Shown one piece after another: positions 7,639 through 14,152 of a stretch of 14,309 bases of DNA (position 1 is the stretch's first letter; the number at the start of each line of letters is the position of its first letter). This DNA is from Sphingobium sp. (GTDB lineage Bacteria > Pseudomonadota > Alphaproteobacteria > Sphingomonadales > Sphingomonadaceae), in contig NZ_QFOA01000083.1 of assembly GCF_003248505.1 (NCBI RefSeq), positions 1-14,309 on the forward strand. Reading direction: 5' to 3'. Position numbers and translations under genes: made by a program. Under the pieces are notes generated by a model. The model was not told the DNA's origin. It worked only from the letters and a program-made list of their open reading frames with translations, and did not search any database.

Positions 7639-8049
7639 TCAGTCGTCGGGCGTTTGGTCGGCATCGCGTGCGAAGAGCTGGTGCGAGAGCGTGTCGAGGT
7701 TGTGCCGGGCAATGGCATCTATGCAGACGGTTTCGAGCTTTGAGAGGTCTCCTTCGAGTAGGCCGCGGGGAAAAACCCGCTGATGTTCCATGAACAGCAG
7801 CGGAATAACGAGATGCCCGGTGGAAAGCCCCAGGGCATGCGCGCAGCGGAAGTGATCGTCGAGCCGCGACTTTGGATTGCCGGCCTCGATCTCGCGCAGC
7901 CAGCGCGCGCCGATGCCGACGCGGGCCGCGAAGTCTTCCTGCGTAATCTTTTCGGTACGCCGTTGCATTTCTATCCGTCTCCCCGACATCAGCTTGATCG
8001 TCGCAAGCACCGAGGGATCGCGTGCAGTGGGTATCGCCTGAAGCGGCAT
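7639..8049 (-). CDS. XRE-family helix-turn-helix regulator
   Basis: The 136-residue protein carries a lambda-repressor-like domain at about residues 18-75 (IKLMSGRRIEMQRRTEKITQ, EDFAARVGIGARWLREIEAG, ARWLREIE being the recognition helix). The C-terminal half is helical and unrecognised. I chose ATG 8049, which has AGGGAG about 9 bases upstream; the longer frame begins with TTG at 8076. It is the first gene of a pair with the GntR regulator. A perfect palindrome lies about 95 bases upstream, so autoregulation is likely. XRE regulators next to transfer operons usually control conjugation or maintenance genes. Here the same palindrome also lies in the lasso promoter. Confidence 0.82.
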   Translation of the reverse strand: MPLQAIPTARDPSVLATIKLMSGRRIEMQRRTEKITQEDFAARVGIGARWLREIEAGNPKSRLDDHFRCAHALGLSTGHLVIPLLFMEHQRVFPRGLLEGDLSKLETVCIDAIARHNLDTLSHQLFARDADQTPDD

Positions 8050-8141
8050 GACAAGAACTCCCTGCCAATGGCTCAAAGCTCCCGTGCACAGCCCAGTTCG
8101 GGGAAAATGTTGTTCGTTACGCCAAACGTCAATCCAGTAAC

Positions 8142-8158
8142 GCTTTCATGGTGAAAGC
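8142..8158. promoter_or_regulatory. Operator-like palindrome, copy 2 (XRE-GntR promoter)
   Basis: GCTTTCA-TGG-TGAAAGC is a 7-bp perfect inverted repeat with a 3-base spacer in the region upstream of the XRE gene. On the minus strand TTGACG follows shortly downstream, with CATTTT 17 bases later, a possible promoter. Position and symmetry suit binding by a dimeric regulator, probably the XRE protein. Confidence 0.65.
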
Positions 8159-8172
8159 ATTATTCAAATAAG

Positions 8173-8189
8173 CCCTACAGATAGTAGGG
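8173..8189 (-). terminator. Probable terminator after the 140-residue gene
   Basis: On the minus strand CCCTAC and GTAGGG form a 6-bp stem with a 5-base loop, starting one base after the stop codon at 8191. CTTATTTG follows. The stem is short and the T-run is broken, so termination may be partial. It separates the small-gene pair from the XRE-GntR unit. Confidence 0.5.
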
Positions 8190-8190
8190 A

Positions 8191-8613
8191 TCAGCGCGAT
8201 CGCCGGACCGGAATGGTCTGGGCCGCTCTTCGGTAGGCGGCCTGTAGCTCCCCGTCCTCGGAACTCAGCAGCAGACTGAGCCCGGCATTATAAAGGCGCC
8301 ATGTCGCTATGGATCGACCACAGTGGCCACTATCGGCAAGGCGCATGCCAACCTGTTCAACGAGATCGGCAAGGTGTGACGTCGTCCCCACGAAGCGGTT
8401 CGAGGAACCACCGAGCGCATTGCACATCGGGGATTCCAGTTCGGCGGCGATATCGGCCGGGTCGCTCGCTTCGAGTAGACTCATGGCGACATAGAGGGTC
8501 ATGCCATAGGGGATGAATTCCTTCGCCAGGCGTGCAACCCGGCAATGGCAGGCGAGGAACTGGTCGATGCCCTGCCCTGAGAGCTGCAGCTTGTATGTTC
8601 TCGAAGTCCTCAT
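8191..8613 (-). CDS. Hypothetical protein, 140 residues
   Basis: I do not recognise this protein. It appears soluble and mostly helical, without a signal peptide or clear membrane segment. It has a Cys-His-Cys near residues 22-24 (LACHCRVARLAKEFIPYGM), three further cysteines or histidines spread along the chain, and a basic C-terminus (PVRRSR). Its ATG overlaps the stop of the upstream 48-residue gene (ATGA), so the two are probably translated together, and a hairpin follows its stop. The plus-strand frames across it are short and lack starts. Position beside the regulators and transfer operon suggests an element-specific accessory role, but no function can be assigned. Confidence 0.6.
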   Translation of the reverse strand: MRTSRTYKLQLSGQGIDQFLACHCRVARLAKEFIPYGMTLYVAMSLLEASDPADIAAELESPMCNALGGSSNRFVGTTSHLADLVEQVGMRLADSGHCGRSIATWRLYNAGLSLLLSSEDGELQAAYRRAAQTIPVRRSR

Positions 8614-8756
8614 GCCGAGGCTCCCTGGCTGATTCGCAATCGAAGCGAACCGTCGTGCGACAGCGCTCCCACAGACAAGACGGTAAAATCGACGTCGCAG
8701 GGCACGAAAAGCGGAACTGACGTGCCGATTCCGGCACTGTATTTCCGAACCGGCAT
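8610..8756 (-). CDS. Small hypothetical protein, 48 residues
   Basis: This small frame begins MPVRKYSAGIGTSVPLFVPC and has a beta-rich look with alternating hydrophobic residues (FTVLSVGALSHDGSLRLRIS). From ATG 8756 it is preceded by AGGCAGGG at a plausible distance; the frame stays open up to an ATG at 8798. The stop overlaps the start of the 140-residue gene (ATGA), the strongest evidence that it is translated. I do not recognise a family. A chance frame is possible but less likely, given the coupling and the ribosome-binding site. Confidence 0.5.
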   Translation of the reverse strand: MPVRKYSAGIGTSVPLFVPCDVDFTVLSVGALSHDGSLRLRISQGASA

Positions 8757-8781
8757 CTCAGTACCCTGCCTATTGTGCGGG

Positions 8782-8877
8782 TTATTTCTTCGCTTCATCC
8801 TTCATCCATCCGATCACCACGGGGAAGGCGAGCGCAGCCCAAACCACGCTCCCAGCCAGAACCGCATGACGAAAGCC
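8782..8877 (-). other. Possible small membrane peptide or gene remnant
   Basis: On the minus strand a frame ending at TAA 8782 encodes FRHAVLAGSVVWAALAFPVV followed by IGWMKDEAKK, which reads like a single transmembrane helix with a charged tail. No in-frame ATG lies close by; the frame is open to 9084 only through the antisense of the DsbC-like gene. A GTG inside the helix is the nearest alternative start. It may be a decayed gene, a peptide with a rare start codon, or chance. Confidence 0.2.
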
Positions 8878-8920
8878 GGCGCGCGGAATCGCACGCGCCG
8901 GAAGAAGGAGGCGTGTGCCA

Positions 8921-9871
8921 ATGTTCCACAATCCTCGTGAATTGGCGATGGCCGCCAGGTTAGCTCCTGTGCTCGAAACCGGGCACCCTACGGCGCAGCG
9001 GGAAGGCCTGCTCGCGAAATCAACATGGCCGAAGCGGCCGGGTTTATTTCCAAGCGTGGCTGGTGTCACAGCGCTGGCGCTCATGTCGGCTGCCCCCGCC
9101 CATGCCGGTGAGCCGGAGCATGTCGCGGCCCAGCCCCAAGACGCTGCGCGAGCGCAGGCTCACGGTGACCCGCTGGCCAACGCGCAGGCTGAAGCCGAGC
9201 AGCAGTTGCACCAGACCTTCACCAACCTGCGCTTCGAGGACTTTGGTCCCGCACCGGTCGAGGGACCGCTCTATCAGGCCACCGCAGGCGGCAAGATCAT
9301 CTATTTCGCGCCGCAGACCGAGCATCTTCTGTTCGCCACGGTCTACGATCGTAATGGCGTGAACCTGACGGCGCTTGCCCAGGAACGGGGCGCAAGCCGG
9401 CGCCTGAAGGCGATCGATCCGGCCAAGGCCCTGGCGATCGGTCCGGTGGACGCGCCGACGGTGATCGAGTTCACCGATCCCGACTGCCCCTACTGCCAGG
9501 CGCTCGACCGCTACTGGAACGCCAAGGCAGCCGAAGGCAAGCCGGTCCGGCGGCTCATCTTCTTCGTGAGCGGCATCCACCCGACCGCAGCGGCCAAGGC
9601 AGAGCATATCCTGTGCTCGCCCAATCGCGAGGCTGCCTTCAAGGCCGCCTATTCGGGCCAAACCCCGCCGGTTCTGCGCCAATGCGCGGCCGGCCATGAC
9701 AAGGTCGCCGCCGATGCCGAACTGGTCGCCAGGGTGGGTGTCTCGGGAACGCCGACCCTCATCGCGGACGGCAAGCTCATCTCGGGCTTCCAGCAGGCCG
9801 AACTCGAGGCGTTCCTCGACCGGCACGCGAAGCCCGCCCTGGCGAAGGCCGCAACCGATGCGCCGCGCTGA
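8921..9871 (+). CDS. dsbC: Periplasmic DsbC-like thiol:disulfide isomerase of the transfer operon
   Basis: The protein should isomerise or form disulfide bonds in periplasmic transfer proteins. With ATG 8921 it has 316 residues; a GTG at 8915 lies only 3 bases after the AAGGAGG site, while the ATG is 9 bases away. A hydrophobic export segment (GLFPSVAGVTALALMSAAPA, cleavage near AHA-GEP, residue 62) follows an unusually long 40-residue N-region. Residues about 95-150 resemble the DsbC N-terminal domain (FEDFGPAPVEGPLYQATAGG, TVYDRNGVNLT). The thioredoxin domain has the active site CPYC at 189-192 and the cis-proline loop GTPT at 276-279. A second cysteine pair, Cys232 and Cys255, matches the structural disulfide of DsbC. 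It is the first gene of the plus-strand transfer cluster; F-type systems use such enzymes (DsbC, TrbB) for cysteine-rich partners. Confidence 0.9.
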   Translation: MFHNPRELAMAARLAPVLETGHPTAQREGLLAKSTWPKRPGLFPSVAGVTALALMSAAPAHAGEPEHVAAQPQDAARAQAHGDPLANAQAEAEQQLHQTFTNLRFEDFGPAPVEGPLYQATAGGKIIYFAPQTEHLLFATVYDRNGVNLTALAQERGASRRLKAIDPAKALAIGPVDAPTVIEFTDPDCPYCQALDRYWNAKAAEGKPVRRLIFFVSGIHPTAAAKAEHILCSPNREAAFKAAYSGQTPPVLRQCAAGHDKVAADAELVARVGVSGTPTLIADGKLISGFQQAELEAFLDRHAKPALAKAATDAPR

Positions 9872-10067
9872 GTTCAGACGCACCGTCGCGCAAAGCGACG
9901 ATCTCTTTCCGGAGGGCATCCAGCCTGCGCCGATCCCGGCGGGGCGGGTGAACCAGGATGCCGGCGGCGGCGGGCTCATGGAGCCGTCCACCGACGCCCC
10001 GGCCGACACCGATCCCAGTCGATGCCGGCAGGCGAATGTCCGGACGGCTCCTTCTTGGAGCAATGCC

Positions 10068-10382
10068 ATGATGCGTACATTCGGTAACAAGGCTCTCGCG
10101 GCGGCGAATATCGGCCTCCCTTTGGGCGTGATGGCCCTGATCGCCGGCCCGGCCCATGCCTTCTCGGCGCCGGCCCAGGGCGATCTCGGCTACGACATCT
10201 ACGATATCGTCGTGAACAAGGGCGTGAAGGGCCCGCTGGGCTTCGTAGGCGGCGTCGCCGCCTTCCTGTTCGGCGTCTCGCGCCTCTTCTCGAACATCAT
10301 GATCGGCATCCCGACAATCGTCGCGGCCGTCTGCCTGATCAAGGCGGATTCCATCCTCCAGACTTTCGGGATGGTCGTCTGA
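10068..10382 (+). CDS. traA: F-type conjugative pilin precursor (TraA-like)
   Basis: The 104-residue protein is the likely subunit of the conjugative pilus. A signal sequence (MMRTFGNKALAAANIGLPLG, then VMALIAGPAHA) ends at residue 31, leaving a mature part of about 73 residues, close to the size of F pilin. The mature part has two hydrophobic helices separated by a short polar turn: GPLGFVGGVAAFLFGVSRLF and IMIGIPTIVAAVCLI. I chose ATG 10068 because TTGGAG ends 7 bases upstream; a longer frame from ATG 9858 would add a low-complexity extension overlapping the previous gene. The 196 bases between the DsbC-like gene and this start hold no other convincing gene. It is immediately followed by hairpins and traL, as expected for traA. 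Confidence 0.82.
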   Translation: MMRTFGNKALAAANIGLPLGVMALIAGPAHAFSAPAQGDLGYDIYDIVVNKGVKGPLGFVGGVAAFLFGVSRLFSNIMIGIPTIVAAVCLIKADSILQTFGMVV

Positions 10383-10389
10383 GACGCCG

Positions 10390-10491
10390 GGCGCGGAGCG
10401 CACCTGGCTGATCCGCCAGGCCCGCCCCGCGCCGGCACCGTGCTGGGGGCCGATGGTCGGCCCCCGGAAACCGACACCTTCGCAAGGTGTC
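10390..10491 (+). promoter_or_regulatory. Three consecutive hairpins between pilin and traL
   Basis: Three inverted repeats fill the gap after the pilin gene. The first is GGCGCGG/CCGCGCC (10390-10433), enclosing CCTGGC/GCCAGG. The second is a perfect 9-bp stem GGGGGCCGA/TCGGCCCCC with a 3-base loop (10445-10465). The third is an 8-bp stem GACACCTT/AAGGTGTC with loop CGC (10473-10491). None has a T-tract. They probably stabilise pilin mRNA or limit read-through so that pilin is made in excess of the assembly proteins. Confidence 0.6.
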
Positions 10492-10514
10492 ATGAAGCAG
10501 GAGGAGAAGGGCAC

Positions 10515-10781
10515 ATGGACGAGCGCCTTCCGCAATATCTGCATCGGCCGGTCCAGATCCTGTGGTTCGGATCAGACGAGTTCCTGCTCGCGACCTCGAG
10601 CGTGTTCGTGGCCGCGATCGTGGGCGGATTTGTCGGCTGGGCACTCATCGCCGCCCTTCTCCTTTTCATCCCGTGGAAGCGAAGCAAGCCCAGGGGCTAC
10701 CTGTCCCACCTCGCCTGGCGCTGGGGCCTGGTTTCCTTCCCCCACTATCCGGGTCCGACCCAGACCCGTTTCTTCGAGTAG
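10515..10781 (+). CDS. traL: TraL, F-type type IV secretion inner-membrane protein
   Basis: TraL is a small inner-membrane component needed for pilus assembly (TraL/VirB3-like). The 88-residue protein begins MDERLPQYLHRPVQILWFGS, typical of the family, and has a hydrophobic region at about residues 24-52 that may form one or two membrane segments. The conserved end is GLVSFPHYPGPTQTRFFE, in which the HYPGPxxTRFFE ending is characteristic. ATG 10515 is preceded by AGGAGGAGAAGGG; the frame is open upstream to 10440, but that part runs through the hairpins. TraE starts 5 bases after its stop. Confidence 0.9.
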   Translation: MDERLPQYLHRPVQILWFGSDEFLLATSSVFVAAIVGGFVGWALIAALLLFIPWKRSKPRGYLSHLAWRWGLVSFPHYPGPTQTRFFE

Positions 10782-10786
10782 GCGCG

Positions 10787-11422
10787 ATGGGTATCCTCTC
10801 ACGCAAGCGGGCGGCCGAAGATCCGCTGCTGGGTAAACCGGCGAGCTTCGGCATCCATCGCTATCTGCAGGGTTCGGCCAACCTCTTCGAGGAGAACCGG
10901 CTGCTCAAGGTCGCGGTCGTCGGCATGTTTGGCGTCACGGTCGTGCTGGGAGCGGTCATCTACACGACCAACCAGAACGCGCGCACCGTGGTCGTTCCCT
11001 TTGGCGCGTCCGGTGACCTCTACGTCTCGGGCAGCAAACCGTCCGAAGCTTATCTCGTCGCGATGACGCGCAACATCGTCGCGCTATCGGGAACCTGGTC
11101 GGCCTATTCGGCCGACCGCCAGTTCCAGGAGCTTCTCGGGCTTGTCCATCCGTCCGCCTATGGCGCGATGCGCGACAGCCTGAACGGCGTGCTCGACGAA
11201 CTGGCCGATAATCCGACCCTGTCGATCGCCACCTACATCCGGGGTGACCAGCCGGTGCGCTGGACGCCCCACGAGATCCTCGTGCCGGTGGAGAAAGTCC
11301 GCGTCATCGGCGGCGTGATCCGCAAATTCCGGGGCGTTCTGCGGATCGGCTACCGGATCGAGAACGGCCGCTTCTGGCTGACCCGTCTTTCCGAGGAGCA
11401 GTTCGATGCTGAAACACGCTGA
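10787..11422 (+). CDS. traE: TraE, F-type type IV secretion protein
   Basis: TraE is a bitopic inner-membrane protein of the mating-pair apparatus, related in fold to VirB8. The 211-residue protein has a cytoplasmic N-terminus, one membrane segment at about residues 39-60 (LLKVAVVGMFGVTVVLGAVI) and a periplasmic domain with the TraE pattern (NARTVVVPFG, YLVAMTRNIVALSGTWS, VHPSAYGAM, RKFRGVLRIGYRIENGRFWL). The ATG at 10787 is chosen because the protein then starts as family members do; the frame is open upstream only through TraL. The 3' end overlaps traK by 17 bases. Confidence 0.9.
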   Translation: MGILSRKRAAEDPLLGKPASFGIHRYLQGSANLFEENRLLKVAVVGMFGVTVVLGAVIYTTNQNARTVVVPFGASGDLYVSGSKPSEAYLVAMTRNIVALSGTWSAYSADRQFQELLGLVHPSAYGAMRDSLNGVLDELADNPTLSIATYIRGDQPVRWTPHEILVPVEKVRVIGGVIRKFRGVLRIGYRIENGRFWLTRLSEEQFDAETR

Positions 11423-12182
11423 CCCCTGCGCGTCGCTGCGCCGCGCCCCGATGCTCTGCCTGCTGCTCCTGGCAGCGCCGGCATCGGCACAGGGTATCCA
11501 GGCTCTACCGGACCAGACCAGCCATATCCGCCTCTCCAACCGCGACATCAATCATGTCGTATGCGAGGGCGGCGAGATCGAGGACGTCAAGTTCTCGGCC
11601 GAGAAGGGTCTCGCCGTCGAGAAGGGCGGCGCGGACGCCTGGATAAAGTTCCTGACCCGCGAGGTCGACGACGCCGGCCAGGTCACGCGGACCTATGTGA
11701 CCCAGCCTGCGGAATTCTTCGTCACCTGCAACGGCGCGACCTATCCGCTCTATGCCGAGCCCGCCGAGATCCCGGCGCAGACCGTGCTGCTTGTGCCGGG
11801 CGCCCGCCAGCGCGCGCAGGCGAACAGCGATCTGCTTGCCGCGCTCGCCGACGAGGACCGCGCGGTTTCGGTGACGATGGCGCTCCTCGACGATCATGTC
11901 CCGGCGACTTTCAGCGAGGTCGCGCCATCGGGCGTGGCGATACGGCTTGCGTCTCTGCCCGCCCTTTCGCTGACCGAGCAGCGCCGGATCGCCATCGAAG
12001 GCACCGGGCTCTCCGCCTCGGAATACCGGCTACAGGCCGCCGCGCCCATCGTTCTCGACGAGCGCCAGCTGGTCGATGCCGGTCTCGGCGAGCGTATCTT
12101 CGCGATCACCCTCGACCGGGTGCGCCTGGCGGCCGGAGAAACCGCCCGCCTCGTGGTCGTACGCCGGGGAGCGGTTCAATGA
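11406..12182 (+). CDS. traK: TraK, outer-membrane core protein (VirB9-like)
   Basis: TraK is a secreted component of the F-type outer-membrane core complex, bridging TraV and TraB. The 258-residue protein starts with a signal peptide (hydrophobic MLCLLLLAAPASA at 16-28, preceded by a basic N-region). Near the mature start is LSNRDINHVVCEGGEIEDVK, the typical TraK beginning, followed by beta-rich sequence. ATG 11406 lies inside the end of traE, 8 bases after an AGGAG site. The stop overlaps the traB start (ATGA), indicating coupled translation. The name rests on position plus this N-terminal motif. Confidence 0.88.
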   Translation: MLKHADPCASLRRAPMLCLLLLAAPASAQGIQALPDQTSHIRLSNRDINHVVCEGGEIEDVKFSAEKGLAVEKGGADAWIKFLTREVDDAGQVTRTYVTQPAEFFVTCNGATYPLYAEPAEIPAQTVLLVPGARQRAQANSDLLAALADEDRAVSVTMALLDDHVPATFSEVAPSGVAIRLASLPALSLTEQRRIAIEGTGLSASEYRLQAAAPIVLDERQLVDAGLGERIFAITLDRVRLAAGETARLVVVRRGAVQ

Positions 12183-13525
12183 ACGGGCCGGACGACAGGG
12201 CGGCGGGCGCGCCGGATCAGCACTCGGCCTACCAGGCGCACCTGGCCGAACAGGCCGCGCGCGAAGGCGAGGATGCGCTGGCTCGTGCCGGGATTGGCGC
12301 GGTCTTTGGTCTTCCTGACTGGAAAGCACAGTGGGACCGGCTGTCCGCGAAGCAGAAGCTGCGCGCGCGGCAGTTCGCGGTCGCCGCCGCCGTCGGTGCG
12401 CTCGGTTTCGCGCTCTACATGGCCTCGGGGCGTGAGGAAGAGGTGAAGAGCGCCGATCCCGCCGCTTCGCTTAACATGGGCGCGGGCCTACGCGGCGACA
12501 GCCTCGAGGTGAAGCTGCGCGGCGACCTCAAGAAAGTGCTCGACGGCCAGCAACTGCTCGGAGACCGCGTCAGCGCCATCGAGGAAGGCAAGGTGGTTCC
12601 CGGCAGCAAGGCGGCTGCGGGTAACCAGGGCAGCGATGGCGATCTGCCGCCTGCACTGCCGGATACCGTTCCGGCCCTGCCCTATCCTCCCGAGACGGGC
12701 GACATTTCCGCGGACGCCAACAGATTGCCCGCACCGCCGACGGCTCCCGTATCTGTAGCGCCGCCCGCACCGCCGGTCGAGAAGACGGTCGGCGCGATCG
12801 GCTCGGCCACGGGTGCGGTCATTCGCACGGGTGGGCCTCAGGGCACCGCCGATGCCTCGGCGTCGTCTAAAAAAAAGAATCGGACGATCTATTTACCGCC
12901 TGGTTTCATGAAGGCGCGGCTCCTGACCGGGATCGACGCGCTGGCGAGCCGGGACGCCACGAGCAATCCCGAGCCGATCATCGCGAGAGTCCAGGCGCCC
13001 GCAGTCCTGCCCAATGAGGTCAAGGCGAACCTTGCCGGCTGCTTCGTCATCGGCAACGCCACCGGCAGCCTCGCCAAGGAGCGGGTGGAAATCCAGCTCG
13101 TCTCGCTGTCCTGCGTCGATTTCGACGAGCATTCGGTGGTCGATCAGCCCGTCAAAGGCTTCTTCGTCGATACCGACGGCAAGAAGGGCCTGTCGGGCAA
13201 GGTGGTGACCCGCGCCGGTGCCACGCTCGCCCGCGCTTTCATCGCCGGCACCATCAGCGGCATTTCGCAATCGGTCGAAAGCACCTTCGGCAGCACGTCG
13301 ACCTCGGCGCTGGGCTCGGTACGCACGCTCGATGCCGCGGACGCCGCCAAGACCGGCATCGCCGGGGGCCTTTCCAAGTCCTCGGACAAACTCACCGACT
13401 TCTACCTCGATCTCGCCCGGCAAGCGGGGCCCATCGTCGAAGTCGGCGCCGCCAAGGACGTTGTCGTGGTGATCCAGGAGGGCGTGACCCTCGAGATCAA
13501 GCCCGGCGCCGCCGCCAAATTCTGA
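12179..13525 (+). CDS. traB: TraB, inner-membrane to outer-membrane scaffold (VirB10-like)
   Basis: TraB spans the envelope and links the inner-membrane platform to the TraK-TraV ring. The 448-residue protein has a cytoplasmic N-terminus, a membrane segment at about residues 66-83 (FAVAAAVGALGFALYMAS), a helical stretch suited to a coiled coil (about 105-140), and a proline-rich linker (about 155-210). The C-terminal beta-barrel-type domain contains PPGFMKARLLTGIDAL, CFVIGNATGSLAKERVEIQL, VKGFFVDTDGKKGLSGKVV, ARAFIAGTISGIS and AKDVVVVIQEGVTLEI. It starts at ATG 12179, overlapping the traK stop by four bases. A much longer frame from 11561 only reads traK in another frame and is not used. A run of eight A's in codons 231-233 is odd for this GC-rich gene. 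Confidence 0.92.
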   Translation: MNGPDDRAAGAPDQHSAYQAHLAEQAAREGEDALARAGIGAVFGLPDWKAQWDRLSAKQKLRARQFAVAAAVGALGFALYMASGREEEVKSADPAASLNMGAGLRGDSLEVKLRGDLKKVLDGQQLLGDRVSAIEEGKVVPGSKAAAGNQGSDGDLPPALPDTVPALPYPPETGDISADANRLPAPPTAPVSVAPPAPPVEKTVGAIGSATGAVIRTGGPQGTADASASSKKKNRTIYLPPGFMKARLLTGIDALASRDATSNPEPIIARVQAPAVLPNEVKANLAGCFVIGNATGSLAKERVEIQLVSLSCVDFDEHSVVDQPVKGFFVDTDGKKGLSGKVVTRAGATLARAFIAGTISGISQSVESTFGSTSTSALGSVRTLDAADAAKTGIAGGLSKSSDKLTDFYLDLARQAGPIVEVGAAKDVVVVIQEGVTLEIKPGAAAKF

Positions 13526-13549
13526 CACTCGCCAACCGGAGACAGGAAC

Positions 13550-14152
13550 ATGACCACGCTACGTCCCGCATTGCTGGCTCTCCCCCTCATCGGTCTGTCC
13601 CTGTCGAGCTGCGCTGCGGTCGGTTCGGTGATGTCGCCCTACAGCGAGAAGTTCTCCTGCAAGAACAGCGACCATGGCCAGTGCATCCATCCCGATCAGG
13701 CCTATGCCGACGCGCTGGCCGGACGATCTTCCAAGTCCGATCCGGCCGTTACCAACGACCGCAAGCTGCTCCAGACGGGAAAAGCGTCAGGGGCAGCAGA
13801 GCCCAAGCGCCGCGATGCAAAGACCCCTGCCCTTGCCGAACCCGCTGCCACCAACATCGGCGCAGTGGTCGAGAGCCCTTCCTCGCCGATGCTGCGGCCA
13901 TCGCGAACGGTGCGCACGCTGATCCTTCCCTATGCGGACAAGCAGCGGCCGGGTCGCCTCTATATGCCGCGCTACATCTATTCGATCGTCGACAAGGCCA
14001 TATGGGTCGTCGGCGACTATCTGGTCGAACCCGGCGGCCGGGTTCCCGCGCCGTCGGTGTTGCGCACCACGCGCGAGAGCGATCCTGCAGGAACCGCTGA
14101 GCTGGCCACCAGTGCACGCCGCGACGCCCTCGAACCGGAGAGCCGGCCATGA
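13550..14152 (+). CDS. traV: TraV, outer-membrane lipoprotein
   Basis: TraV is the small lipoprotein that anchors the F-type core complex in the outer membrane. The 200-residue protein has a lipoprotein signal peptide ending in LSSC, with lipidated Cys21. Shortly after comes the family pattern SPYSEKFSCKNSDHGQCIHP, where the two later cysteines match the pair conserved in TraV. The middle is low in complexity; the C-terminal part (RTLILPYADKQRPGRLYMPR) is conserved-looking. ATG 13550 follows GGAGACAGGAAC. The stop overlaps the traC start (ATGA, 14149-14152). Confidence 0.88.
   Translation: MTTLRPALLALPLIGLSLSSCAAVGSVMSPYSEKFSCKNSDHGQCIHPDQAYADALAGRSSKSDPAVTNDRKLLQTGKASGAAEPKRRDAKTPALAEPAATNIGAVVESPSSPMLRPSRTVRTLILPYADKQRPGRLYMPRYIYSIVDKAIWVVGDYLVEPGGRVPAPSVLRTTRESDPAGTAELATSARRDALEPESRP

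Noticed and set aside
8050..8076. TTG start for the XRE regulator
   Set aside because: ATG 8049 has a ribosome-binding site at a good distance and still covers the whole DNA-binding domain.
9696..10067. Long frame fused upstream of the pilin
   Set aside because: Most of it is the DsbC-like gene in another frame; the remaining stretch is low in complexity, and the pilin has its own ribosome-binding site at 10057-10060.
9044..10090. 348-residue minus-strand frame opposite the DsbC-like gene
   Set aside because: Composition is that of an antisense shadow in GC-rich DNA. The plus-strand protein has clear motifs and a signal peptide.
11561..12178. Frame of 654 residues reaching back from traB into traK
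   Set aside because: The upstream part is arginine-rich shadow sequence typical of a GC-rich gene read out of frame; traB has a coupled ATG at 12179.
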